From the NCBI GenBank assembly GCA_947650285.1, contig CANTFL010001234.1, forward strand, positions 371,740-435,739: 64,000 nucleotides of DNA, read 5' to 3'. Source of the DNA: Hyaloperonospora brassicae (taxonomy: Eukaryota > Oomycota > Peronosporomycetes > Peronosporales > Peronosporaceae). Positions 37,021 to 48,914 of this stretch are shown one piece after another. The translations under genes were made by a program, and so were the position numbers. Below the pieces are notes generated by a model. The model was not told the origin of the DNA and did no database searches. It was given only the letters and a program-made list of their open reading frames with translations. Positions within the stretch are counted from its first letter, which is position 1. Each line of letters opens with the position of its first letter.

Positions 37021-39369
37021 AGTAAGGTGTATGTCTAAATGTGGCCATCAAGCAATTGTGAATCCAAGTCGAACATTACTGCTGAGTAAATTATTCTTCA
37101 CAATGTTTTGTAATTTAATTTTTTATATTTATATTGCTTTCATGTTTTAGGTGTACAAATTCTTTAATGATACAAAGACGGTTTCCCGCTTAATTTATGC
37201 TGCTTCATCCAAAATTGTAGTTATTAAACGTGCCATTACCTTAAGTGGATAATGATTTCGTATGAAAGCATCCATGTTAATAAGATCATTGGCTTTTTGA
37301 TATGTGGATAATTCGTCCAGTCACCTGAAGTGGAGAGAAATAGAAGACACAAGCAGCACGTAACCTTATTATGCTTAATTACTCGCTATAACGGCGTTTG
37401 GCAATCATGATATCCGGTCGGTATTCAGTTGTAAGTAAGCCAACAGTTCCGTGTATGTATGATGCAATCACACGAATAGCATCTGTTGCATACTAAAAGC
37501 TCGCCCTTTTTTAGAAGAAAATCAGGCGTCAATAGGAGAGCGAGAGATTAACTTTATTTAATTCTCTATCTATCATCAAGAAGTCTGCCTATTTTATCTT
37601 ATCAACTGTATCAAATAAATATTGTTGACGGATGGAGGGAGGTTCGAGCAAGACTCCCGAAAGACGTTTAATGCATCTAGATCGAACAGCGCAAAGGTAT
37701 AAGTCATACTCATCAATAAAAACAGCTGTTGACACAAAGCATAGAATTATAGCCTATTAGAGTGGCATTTACGTAAGTAAATATCATTTCCGGCCTTTAA
37801 GCGCGAGCCGGCAAATACGATATTCGATTTCGTAAGAACCATTAATACGACCCGAAAATATTTAAAATTCTCGCGGTTGTCAGCAACACTTTTATGGTCA
37901 AAGCATATGCACTTGGGACGGTCGTGCTTTTAGCTAAGGCGCACGTGTACGAGAAAATACTTTTTTGTAAATTTTTTGTTCATTGAAAGCGCTCCGTCGT
38001 GTACGAGCTGCGAGCGAAGAGGTAAATTGTGCTACCGCGACGACGTCATGTAATATTATAGAGGTCTATCTATGGTCGTGGACGAGGATCATGGTATTTA
38101 GCGGGGGCATCGCTTAGTTGACGACAAATATTTTTTGTGTACGCTATCTATCATTGACAAAACCACATCACGATTCTTTAATCCAGCACAAGTAGTTCCT
38201 ATGGAGCTATATGCCTACTTATATGAATAAGACGAAGACCGATCATGAGTCAGCCATGTCTATTGTTTACAGTTTGCTATATGAATATTGTGGGCAAGTA
38301 AACAGGTTAAATCGCGCAGTAAAACTTTATCTTGTCGTTGCAAAACAGATTTGCACGAATGAGAGATTTCATTGAAAGGTTAAGACACCATTCTCAATTT
38401 ACATGGGATGACAACCGTTTAGAAATGCTGGCTGATCTACCGTGATAAACCAACGGCTCATCGATAGCTCGGAGATCAATCTGCAACTTTTACTAATCGT
38501 TGCACGTTCATAGGTAGACTTTAACTTGCTTTACATCACATGAAGTCTTGACAAGGCAAGTTTACTCTATCGCTCAGTGGAAGGGTAAATTTAATGTATT
38601 GGTCCACAACAATTTACCTTACAGAATTCAAGCCCAATAACAAATGATATCATTTAAGAGTTAGAATTAATGCAGCATTAATGCCTGCCTCATAAAGTTT
38701 TTCTGTACTTAAGCTCGATGTTTGATTTTGCGATAAAAAAACTAACTTATTATATATTATATATTCTGGTGTTTTTGACATATTTGACATACTAATTCCT
38801 TCCGTAGATGTATTCAATCAACTAAAACTATAGATTCGGCAGGCAAAGCTTTTGAATATATAATAGTTAACGAGAACGATACGCGTCCCCCAACCAAAAA
38901 TATGGGGACCCCATATCCACCTTCTACTTATCTGTTATTGAAGATTGATATTATTCGGAACTCTTACTTTCGCAAATTTGTTGTAACAATTAGAATGTAT
39001 AATATCGGACGTCAAGCCTCGGGTCTAGCAAAGATATATGGCCCATATGCCAAAGAATGTGTTTATGAGCTCAACGATCTTCTGTGTTTACAACAAAAAA
39101 CGAATCAGGGAGTCTGCCATGCTCACGCTTAAATCAATTCTGGTCAAGGTGAAGAATATCAATCAGAAAATAATATCATAATCTGCTATAGAGTAAATAC
39201 CTTGATGAATAATCTTACTATAGTTACCTAATACGACTTAGCGGGGAACGTGTCTGTTACATATCGACGTAAGAAGTAGTTGTTTAGTGATCATGAATAA
39301 TATGAAAAAATGTGGCGTGTATAATATATTGTAACGCTTTATTTTTTATTGAGTATAACCTGAAACGCA
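37021..39369. other. AT-rich gap before repeat copy B
   Basis: About 2.3 kb with nothing recognised. The left limit of repeat copy B is not visible because its partner, copy A, is cut by the window start. Part of this stretch may therefore belong to the same repeat. Confidence 0.35.
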
Positions 39370-39669
39370 TCATTGGTATCCGAGGCAACAGTAATATGAA
39401 AGAGTGGTATATCGCAGGGCGCATGTACCTGGCAGATAAACGTACCACTTATAGTTGGAAACCCGTTGACAAGTATAAAAACTGGGAAGAATACCTCAGA
39501 GTTCATAAAATCGACCGACAGGCAGCAAATCATTTCTGGTAGGTAAAGCATTAGTACATTCGGAATATAATGCTGCAACTTATTTCAAAAATAGATTATC
39601 CAGTATTGGACAGAGGCGTGATATTTACGTTGCTCAGAACTTGGCTCCTCCCATTGAGTTGGATAAATA
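39312..39669 (+). pseudogene. Coding-like remnant at the left of repeat copy B, unrecognised
   Basis: A 76-codon frame (39312-39542) contains YLADKRTTYSWKPVDKYKNW and EEYLRVHKIDRQAANHF. After a one-base frame change it continues as KALVHSEYNAATYFKNRLSS and IGQRRDIYVAQNLAPPIELD to 39669. The charged, non-repetitive composition is unlike the AT-rich background, and the colinear region of copy A (1-300) is also similar at the DNA level. I do not recognise the protein; a structural or replication protein of a decayed element or virus is possible but not shown. Confidence 0.4.
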
Positions 39670-42600
39670 ATTAGTGCCAATATGATCAATTAAAAGCAAA
39701 AGCAGTGCAACGAAAATACGAGGAAAGATGGGTGCGTCTAAAATATCGACAATATAACAAAATAAATATGGCTTTAAGTCGTGTTGAGCTGTCGAACGGA
39801 TCTAGCGTGTAGCAGGCAAAATAAAAGTCGGTTGAGTTACGGGAGAAGAACCGTTTACGCGTCAATTATCTATAAAAATGATGCTATCCAATACGTGTAA
39901 ATAGTACTGCAGGAAAAACTGCCCAAGAATACCTGAAGAGATTAGAGAATGGTCACGTAGTGCTTCTGAATTTTTTATTCAAGACGATGCCGATTCTATC
40001 ATATCAGGACAATGAGAAGATCAAAAGAACATATACGCTCGATATATTGCACTCACATTGCAAAATCACCAAAGATTTGTATACATATATGCACGCTGCA
40101 CATTCATCCTTATTTCTGATTTTGACTACGGACAATGTCTGAATGTATCCAACCTTATCAGGTGAGAAGTAATACTTGGAACGTTGAATTCATACTTATA
40201 CGGCGAAAGGATTTTTATCTGTAAGTTGAACGCGCACTCTCAGTACTATTTGTATGCAGTCTAACATGCCGAGAGCTTTGCGCATGAATACAAGCCATAA
40301 ATAAAACAAGAAGGTGAAAATATTCCGTTTATCGTAAGTGCAGTGTAACGAAATGTTTCACCTAGATTTGACTTATAATTGCGTGTTAAAATTAATATCC
40401 ATTCGTATATCGAAACGATTAAAAAAAATGTTTGATATATATAAAATTAATTGGTTCAAACTCCGCTGATAAGCTATTATAATAATAGCGCAATAAATTC
40501 GCTGTATCGGATAGTGCAAGTTTAATCATATATTTAAATCAATTTTAAATAAAACTTGCCTTCATGTCCAACATTTTGGCAAGCAGCATCATATGGGAGA
40601 GTAGCACTGCATCACACACAAGATATAGCCATAAAAACTAGATGTTTTTAGCTTTATAATCGATATATTAATAAGTATTCACATTAAGCAGCGGCTTTCA
40701 CAACTCATGTTATGACGCTGATAGAGGCTGGGTATCTCTGCAATGGCTTATGAGAATACAAGGTCGAGAATGAGAGTACACATAGGAATCCCTTGATGCA
40801 ACGTTTTAGAATTCGATCTGTGTCGGAGATGCTAAATCTCCTCAATTCTCTTTCTTAGGTCCAGAATTTCCCCGATCTGTTTTAAATGCGTAGGATGATC
40901 CATGTGATATGTTGATACCTTCGGCTGGCCTAATCGGCCACTAATGTCTGCGAAAGGCACATACAGTATTCCTCACTCAAGGTTTCAGGTGTGACTTTGA
41001 ACGCATAGATATCTAGTTAGAGCGAATTCGCAAGCCTTGGCGCATAACTTCCCTACAAAATGGGACGGATATTATATAGACCGATCAATATTAAACAATA
41101 CACTGTGTTGGTGCGTAGCTTCATGTCAGTTCGTTCATATTTGCAAGACTCGTTTTTACTCAGACCAATATTAATGGGACCTAACGAGACCGCAAATATG
41201 TCATGGAGATTGTGGATACCGCGTTTGCAGGTAAATTTGTGGAGCGTTATAAATATATATATATATTTCTTTAATAACACGACTATTAAACGACAATTGC
41301 TTACATGAACTAAAATTTGTCCTTTAAGTCTTGTCTTTATGTTGTCTTAGTCGCGTGCCTCATCGACACTAGGATTCTATTTATAACTTGCTTTCTTGTT
41401 TTAGAAATTTGAGCAGACATAAGAGAAAATTGTGGTTTTAATTTACGTTGATACCATATATATGTAGTTGTATTGTTTGCAAAATGTGCGGCTGGGTAAG
41501 ACTGTTCCCAATTGACGGATTTATAGTTACACATAATCAAAATTTAGTGCAATATAACCAGCAATTAGATTTAATATTTATTGCCATATAACCATTCAGG
41601 TAGACTCTGATGGAAACACCCCTAGCAACTATATTCACGCGTCTAATTTAACCATCCGTGGTTTAAGATTGAATGGTGATAGGTATCAGAATACGATCAA
41701 GATATTAATTTTAATACTTATGGGATATTCTCATTAGGCAAAAAGGTCTAAATTCAAAAATCAGATTTTGTGCTGGCAACTATACGGACGAAATCAACCC
41801 AAATCGCTTTTCGATATCGATGGAGTACGGCACAATCACACAGTAAGTAATGAAGCTCAAATAGCCAGCACAAACGGCGATGGATATATCTGCTAAATCG
41901 TAACGATTTTTTATCGTTCAATTGAATATGCTCTAAACTTCAAGAAACAAGTATATTACGAAATAGATATAGTGCATACCATGATAGGAAACACATGTTT
42001 GCTTCACAGAACGGTCAAACAAACTGGACATTGAATATCTTATAGGCTTACGCCGGCGATGATGAGCGTTTTGCTAGAAGTGGTCGATTCAGTCAGCGAT
42101 ACATTAATAACGGCATAATCCTTTTTCTAGCTAACATTCGACCTTTTCAAACGGTCTGTTCGTATTATAAGCTGTCATAATTTTTTTTGGGTCGACACTA
42201 CATAAAATATGGTAGCCTGGGACAGGACATGACTGTATACAGCTTTTATAGAGTAATCAAAATGCTTTACGACCCTAAGAGCTTACTATTAAACTATGTT
42301 GGTCATGATATACGATCTCCGACTTGCACGTACCATACCTGCATCGAGATCCTCAGAACACTTATCGGTGACATTACTCAGGTTCGCTCTTAGCTTTATC
42401 TATCAACTAACTTAGTACTTTTAACGAAAGATAACCTACTTGACAACGGTACCTCTAATAGCTGTTAAGGTCAAGAGGTATATTTCTACTAAATTTACTT
42501 ACTTCGGGTATTAGATATAAAAATTTAGAAATTTATTCAAGTTCAATCATTCATTCGGTGTACCAAGTAACGCATTTGTGCCCAAAAAGCTTTTAGCAGC

Positions 42601-44030
42601 TGAGATTATATAAAGAACAATTGAACTGGTCGACCACGGTACCGGCGACGTCTCAAGTACTTTAAATACTGCCATTTACGATCGTAACATCACTTCATCT
42701 AAAGCCAAGAGGCATGTATGTTATGGATGCCTTAAAGAATCAAATTTCCCAGTAAAAGAACCATTCCATACACAATCAATTATACATTGAGGCATAACTA
42801 CTCGACTATGCCTCATTATAGACATTTTGCGACATGTCGCTGCGGACATTGTCTAGTTTGCTCGTAATTTTTGACTTTTGAAAGCGGATTGTATAGCTCA
42901 ATTTAACTGGTCACTTTGCGCACTGTAATCTATGTTAGCCCTCTTGGGCATCATGCTACACATACATTAGTAATATTTTATTCTGTGCGTAGCGATGATA
43001 TCTTTATCACCTAGGGAGTACATGCGTGCCACACCACACTTATTCGACAGGTTTACGACTTGGCGACCCGTCCCAGTCCAGTTGAGATTTATGATTCCGC
43101 AATTTGCTACCAAAAGAAGTATTACTAATTCAGTACGTGCCGATAAACTATCAGTCAACATGACCGGCTTGGTACCAGTGTATTGTACACTATCATAATC
43201 AACTTAGCTCTCACATTTCAATGTTTATCAAATTCACCGACGGAGTTCACGAGTATTATATATCCGTTAGGTTACGCTGTGGCCAAGGTCTTTACATTAT
43301 TTTAGTCCATTACCAACGGCTTCGAGACATAATATAATGAGGATGCCATCATATAATGGTCAGGTCGTGTGCTATATTTTCTGATGTCAATAACATTGAG
43401 ATGATTTTCGTCCAACTGTACCGCACAATAAAGAGTGTGACATGTGTTCATGTCTCGTGTGAACATTTAAAGTCACTATTTCTTTCTTGTAGCGCATCAG
43501 TGCAATTTTTACCCAAAAAATTAAACGATTAATTTTTTTGCCCAAGCTTCGAGGCGATCAAAGTTAATTATGGCCTATCTTCACGTACGCACGTATTATG
43601 CGGCAAATTTTTAGCCTAAATTGCATTTTCGCTGCTTGAAAGCTTACGCTGCATTTCCAAATTAAGCCAACTCATTTCAAATGTGCTAATACATCACAGA
43701 ATCTATTCTTCACCATTAGGGTACTTGTCGTCGAAAAGTGTTTCTTGATGTTGCCCATCTTTATTCAAATACGTCGGTGGGAAATTGTGCTACTGCTGGT
43801 AGTCCTAATTCATCATTCTCCTAAACGAAAGCTGACTTTCATAGGCTTGGACCTAGAATACGAACCAAAGAGGTACAAAGTCATTAGGTGATAATGATGC
43901 GCCCAAATTTGAACGGCCAAAGCTTTCGTTTTATTTAGCGCGGTATCACTGCCGAACTAAATGTATATGGTTAACCTGATACATTCCATAATAATAAATG
44001 TTTATAAAACGTCCTTTTCATATTGTAAAT
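39370..44030. repeat. Copy B of the old diverged ~4.6-kb repeat
   Basis: This is the colinear partner of 1-4660. It ends about 20 bp before the 5' LTR of G2. The two copies are much more diverged than the retrotransposon arms, so this duplication is older. Stretches such as 42995-43198 (plus) and about 42550-42680 (minus) conserve short peptides with copy A. Confidence 0.7.
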
Positions 44031-44049
44031 TAGCACATCGATTTAAGTA

Positions 44050-44502
44050 TGTAACGAAGTGAGTCCGTTCTATAAATTGATACGAATGTGTCATTTTTGG
44101 TTTTATCTATTTAGATAATACCCAATACCAACATCTCGAGAAAAGTGATGTTGGCGAAATATTATTCTCGAGCGTAATCATCTTGGTTTCTCACGTTTTG
44201 GTTAATATACTTTTATCGAAGAAATAAACCCTAATCGCTGCTGGACGCGCGCACGGGGTGGTAAGCAAGAGACCCTCATAGGAGACGACACTTGATGACT
44301 TTAAATTAAGAAAAAAGGTGGTATACAACAGAAACATACTACATTTGAAAACAGTTCTACTTTTCCCCAAACAGAGCCTTTACGTTCTGTGTGTTATCAT
44401 TGCGCTTTCTCGCCACTTGTAAGTGACGTCAGGAGCACTCATCCTTGTGTGTAGCCGACACAAGGTCTTGCCAGCCATCTGGCAAGAGCGTGCCCTCTTT
44501 TA
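44050..44502 (+). repeat. 5' LTR of G2 (old lineage)
   Basis: It starts tgtaacgaagtgagtccgtt and ends gtgccctctttta, followed by the primer site. The core survives only partly (taatcgctgctggacgcgcg, then gggtggtaag). It does not match the 3' LTR of the same element closely. Confidence 0.75.
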
Positions 44503-44504
44503 TC

Positions 44505-44522
44505 TGGTAGCACATTGTAGTC
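44505..44522 (+). other. Primer-binding site of G2
   Basis: TGGTAGCACATTGTAGTC follows the 5' LTR by 2 bp and differs from the G1 site by one base. Confidence 0.75.
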
Positions 44523-44557
44523 CGTCCAACAGCTTCGACCACTATGTTAAGATCAAC

Positions 44558-46330
44558 ATGTTAGATGATGAGGAAATCATTCTCGCCACGCGTGAAGGCT
44601 GAGAAAATTTATGTGACACATAATGGATTGCAAACACAGCGTTTGATTTTTACTGTAGGCGAAACCGCCATTATCACTATGTTGAAGTCTCGTGACAGAG
44701 ACCAATAACATGCCGCTATAGTCTGATTTATTTATAATGAACTTTTCGCCGAAAGCTAGAAAGGAGACTTTCTTCACCAAAAAGGAATTCAACAGGTGAG
44801 ACTGTTGAGAGAACACATTGCTCAATAGACAGAGATCTTGAGATACTAAAATTGCAATGCTTATGTGAGTATAACGACAAACACGCGTCGTCCCAAAATC
44901 TTTAAGGTTGACATGTCCAAGAACAGAGGAGTCGATGAATACTTTCTCTTATAATGCTTCGTCGAACTCTACCAAGCCATAAAAGCACGCCCCATCGACG
45001 ATGAGCAAATGAATTCCACATTTGCTTAAACCCACTTGGCGAGGCGCAAAATGACTTGAGCCAAAAGGCTGGAGATGAGCGACACATACAATTTTAAGCT
45101 ACTAAAAACTTCAAGACCCGGCTCAAACAAATGTTTGAACTGGCTAGGCTGACTTCAAGGCTCGATCATGTCTCCTAAAACTTGAGCAGTGTTGAGCGCG
45201 ATGTGCACGCTTTCGCTCAGCATATACGACTTCTCGCGGATAGTATAATTGCTAACCCGAAAGATAAGTACACTATAATGGATGTGTTTATGCAACAAAC
45301 GCAGATAAACCCGTCAGGAATAACCTGTTCCGCTTAGAGTTGGATGCGCACAAACAATTAATCTCACCTGCGGAACAGGAGGACTTAGGCTTTAGACATT
45401 CACAACCTATCTAGAGCTATCATCGTCCACCGAGACGACAAGATGCCGAAGGTTCAGAACCACTGGATCTCTATTATGTTGAGACCGAGAGAATTTGCTC
45501 TTCAAACATTAAGAGATTGCAGAAGTTCAATCGCTTTTGGAAGTAGGGACCCTGCAATTACGAGTGTAGTGCCCCTTGACCAGTACCAAGCAGTTTTAAG
45601 CGAATGATCGACCATTTGCCAAGAAGAGGAATGAACGATGGTTCAACGCTGTTGCGATTTCGCAACAGGAGAGCGGACCACTTGAAAATGGACGGGTTCA
45701 GTAGGGGCAAAGTTCCATATGGATCTAGATACCTCAAGGGAATTCGCGAATATTTTGACAAAAGTTGCTCTAGATACACAATCATTGTGTGTCGCTGCAC
45801 TATGTAATGAGATCCGATTTTCATCTGATGAACGTCATGTAGCATCCACAAACGTGTGGGTATAAGACCAGTGAGTGCGATGGCCTCACTTGCGGTATGG
45901 TAGTTAGCACGACTGCACAAGACCTCATTGTAGCTGCTCACTAAATGGGGGATCAAACTATTAGTTGCTGTACAGAATTACAGGTAGAGCCAAAGGTTAC
46001 CATTCGAAAAAGTCGAGTGTATTGGGACATAAATTCTTGCCTGGCGGGCAAACTCTAAAAAAAGCAAACCAATTGTCCGCAAACGGCAACACGGTTATCC
46101 TAGGTTGACTGGAGAATTAACGGTAGATAATCGGTGCCTGACTTTAATTGCAAAGCCACAGTCCAAGGACGTCAAGGAATAAGTCCCTACCTACTTAAGA
46201 AAGTATTTCCTTTAGATATACTTGCTGAGAGAAAAGGCTCTCAGCAACCTGAGCGGTTAAGCCCTCAGCATCGTGTGAAAACAAAGTTGTCGACAGATAG
46301 TGCTAAACATTTTGGTCAATGACGGATCAA
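44558..46330 (+). pseudogene. G2 gag and protease remnants
   Basis: The ATG at 44558 begins an acidic gag-type start (M-L-D-D-E-E-I) but frames break almost at once. Gag-like helices continue in fragments to about 45450. The protease part is poorly preserved, with pieces such as the region before RT (SVGAYTLDLIVLPRL near 46330, joining the shared arm). I see no intact catalytic triplet. This half belongs to the older lineage. Confidence 0.55.
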
Positions 46331-46783
46331 GCGTAGGCGCTTATACGCTAGATCTGATTGTGCTTCCGAGGTTATCTTTACAAATCCCACAATTGCCAAC
46401 GATAGAACCAGAACGGTTCTTACGTGATCTTCGTATTGGAAAAGTCAAGCAGGTCTGTGTAAAATCTTCGCGGGGGACTAGTGTGGGGCCAATATTCGGT
46501 CGTCAATGGGTTTTGCTGAGAACATATGGTTTCTCAGCAGTTCATCGATGGAAGAAAGTGTCCTCGATGAGAATGCTCTGATTGAGCGATATACGGCTCA
46601 ATCCTGGGAGTCACTTCAGGCAAATTCTTTGTACAGGATTGGATCGAATTCAATTTTGTGTTCTCTGAATCCGTGTCTTCCGGGTTCCCTTAGGATAAAG
46701 GCACTCGACACGAGATCGATCTCAAACTTGGCTGGGAGTACCGTGTCATGAAGTAGTAGCATCTGCCTCGAGCGCAAGTACTA

Positions 46784-47979
46784 GTGATCGACAAGTTCTT
46801 TGCCGATCGCTTGGCTGCGGGCCTTGTGAAGGAATCAACTTCCCCTCACAGATCTCCAACCTTCTGTGTGCAAAGGGCTACAGGAGGATGGCGGATTGTG
46901 CATGATTTCAAGAAGTTGGACGCTGCAACGGTACCGGCTCGAACGCCGATATTGCAGAAGAACGTGATCATTCATGGTATTTGAAACAGTACCATCTTTT
47001 ATTCCAAGGAGTAGATATAAAGATTCTATTTCATGCTTGTTCGTGAACGGGACATCCATACACAGCTGTGAGCACCCCGAGCGGTATGCTCTGGGAGTAG
47101 CTAGTGATGCTATAGGGGATGAGTACCGCCCTGCAACATTCAACATATGTGTTACAAATCTGTTGAGCCGGTGCGAGGATTCGCACCGAGCTGTTTCGAC
47201 GGTGTGGTCGTCCATAGCCGGGCTATGAGCGAAAAGACGGACCTGGCGATTTACAGAACACACGTTTGCCAGGTTCTATAACTTATGCGTAAACATAAGT
47301 TGTACGCCAACCTCAAGAAGTGTATGTTTGCGGCTAGCGAAATATCGCTTCTTGGGTGCATCTTGGGTAAGCGCGGCGTACTCCCTGATCCCGAAAAGAT
47401 CAAGGCGATCACCGACTGGCCTGTGCCAGTCGATGCTAAGAGAATCTGTAAGTTCGTTGGCTTAGCGGCTTATTTGAACAAGTAATCTCGCAACTACTCC
47501 GAGATGATTGTTCATATTTCTTGTTTGCTCAAGAAAAATGTGAAGTGGTCTTAGAATGCTGCCTGTCAGAGTTCCTTCGAGAGTTTCAGGCAGAGCTTGA
47601 TGCAATCGCCCATAATGGCGATCGCAGATCAAAACAAATCGTTTAAGATTGGTCTGTCGCGACAGCGATTATGCAATCGGATTTTCGTTAATGCAGTACG
47701 ATACAGAAGGCGCAAGCGCATCGTCGGATATTAGTCGCGTCAGCTGCAAGCAGCTGAGCGTAATTGGCCAGTGCATACCAAGGAACCCCTTGCCGTGAAA
47801 TATGCACAGGCTAAGTTTCGCTTCTATTTTCTCGAAAATAGACCATTCATCGTCTATACCGACCATGCGTCTCTACGCACGGCCGTAATCAATTTACACC
47901 TCTCGCAAAGAACGAGGATGTGGGAATCTTTTTTCGCGGATTATAACTTCTTCGTAAAACATGACTTAGGACGACCTAA
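46784..47979 (+). pseudogene. G2 reverse transcriptase and RNase H
   Basis: RT begins IDKFFADRLAAGLVKESTSP and continues through GGWRIVHDFKKLDAATVP (46784-46984), then shifts frame. ATFNICVTNLLSR marks the palm, but the YxDD motif is lost. LKKCMFAASEISLLG and DWPVPVDAKRICKFVGLAAY (47285-47485) follow. RNase H is partly open at 47771-47979 with NRPFIVYTDHASLRTAV and FFADYNFFVKHDLGRPN, where the nested element cuts it off. The enzyme is inactive. Confidence 0.85.
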
Positions 47980-48116
47980 TGACTCAACAACTAAAAAAAG
48001 ATACTATAAATATTACCATTATCCCAAATGAATCTTTAGTATAAAAAAGGTAATTGCTTAATTCACACCCCTTTTTCTTAGATTCACACCCTTCCTTCAA
48101 ATATTATATAATACAA

Positions 48117-48362
48117 GGTACGCAATCGCCGTTGGACAAAGACGGTTACTTTCTCTGCAACTTGGATACGGGCGACATCTTGCCCGCTGCTGTAGCTGCT
48201 GGCACCGACATAGGCAAAAAGGTCAAAGCCGCGATGGAGTCGGGAGCACTTGTGACCGACGAGATTGTCGTCGGTATCATTAAGGACGCCATCAAGATTT
48301 CGGACTGCCGTCGTGGCTTTATTCTTGACGACTTTCCACGAACGGTCGTGCAGGCCAAAAAG
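48117..48362 (+). pseudogene. Captured adenylate kinase exon fragment
   Basis: These 82 codons read GTQSPLDKDGYFLCNLDTGD and later DEIVVGIIKDAIK and GFILDDFPRTVVQAKK. That is the adenylate kinase stretch from just after the P-loop lysine through the NMP-binding region to the LDGFPRT motif. Adenylate kinases interconvert 2 ADP with ATP and AMP. The fragment lacks the P-loop and LID. LATGDMLR of working enzymes is DTGDILP here, so a substrate-binding arginine is lost. The open frame starts upstream in the TIR (48054) and runs past the exon into gtgagaac, a perfect splice-donor-like end at 48363, implying capture of genomic DNA with its intron rather than a cDNA. Confidence 0.85.
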
Positions 48363-48553
48363 GTGAGAACAAGAGGAGATACAGACTAGTGTCAAGGTTG
48401 CAACGCGGAGGCTGACCATAGTTCCCTCTTTTTGTATGCGTAGTCCTCGCAACTAAACTTATACCTGCTGGCCTTCAATGACGTCTCTTGCGCTGGCTGG
48501 GAGTAAGTGTTGTACCTAACAGTGACAACGGTCCATAAGACGCGTGAAGGTGG

Positions 48554-48697
48554 CGATCTGGACTGGAGACATTGGCACAAATCACGTGGGACGTTGTGTC
48601 ACTGCCGCTCAAAGTGGTTCAGACGATGGCCGTTATGGAGATCGTGCACGATGCCGTGGGATTTGTGCGATCCCTAGTGGGCTCTACACTCATGCAA
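48554..48697 (+). pseudogene. Captured 3-hydroxyacyl-CoA dehydratase (PHS1/HACD) exon fragment
   Basis: These 48 uninterrupted codons read TWDVVSLPLKVVQTMAVMEI, then VHDAVGFVRSLVGSTLMQ. They match the conserved PHS1/HACD (PTPLA-family) segment with LPLKVVQT.AVLE..H...G.VRSP...T.MQV. HACD proteins are ER membrane enzymes of very-long-chain fatty acid elongation. The fragment lies in the same orientation as the adenylate kinase piece, about 190 bp downstream, and ends at gtatct, a plausible splice donor. Flanks do not continue the protein. The assignment rests on one motif block, but it is distinctive. Confidence 0.7.
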
Positions 48698-48914
48698 GTA
48701 TCTTATGCATTTCTTACGTATTACTTGCCAATTAATGGCGTAGATTATTGAGTGATAACTTTGTCAAAAATCAAATCTTGAAATGAATAAGGATTTTTAT
48801 ATATAAGATCTTGAAGTAAGGGTGTGAATCTAAGGAAATGGGGTGTGAATTTAGCAATTCCCTATAAAAAGGATAAAATGGAATATTTTCTGTTGTTAAA
48901 GTATGACCTAAAGG

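Larger units (their letters stand above)
47980..48904 (+). mobile_element. Pack-MULE-like element carrying two host gene fragments (left copy)
   Basis: It is bounded by long imperfect terminal inverted repeats. The left inward sequence runs gactcaacaac..., tattaccattatcc..., aattgcttaattcacacccc, then cttagattcacacccttcc. The right end, reversed, gives tactttaacaac..., tattccattttatcc, aattgctaaattcacacccc, then cttagattcacacccttac. The TIRs are about 100 bp. The direct repeat gacctaa flanks it (47973-47979, 48905-48911), part of a probable 9-bp duplication with mismatched ends. A shorter reading (48049-48862, flanked by tataaaaa) is also possible. There is no transposase; the cargo is adenylate kinase and HACD exon pieces. 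Long TIRs and about 9-bp duplications point to Mutator-type mobilisation. Confidence 0.75.

Noticed and set aside
46835..47263. 142-codon minus-strand ORF in G2 (and mirror in G3)
   Set aside because: It lies opposite the RT domain and has no blocks shared with G1, unlike the antisense ORF next to the 3' LTR.
48084..48452. 122-codon minus-strand ORF inside the Pack-type element (and its mirror)
   Set aside because: It is antisense to the captured adenylate kinase exon, which has strong family motifs on the plus strand.
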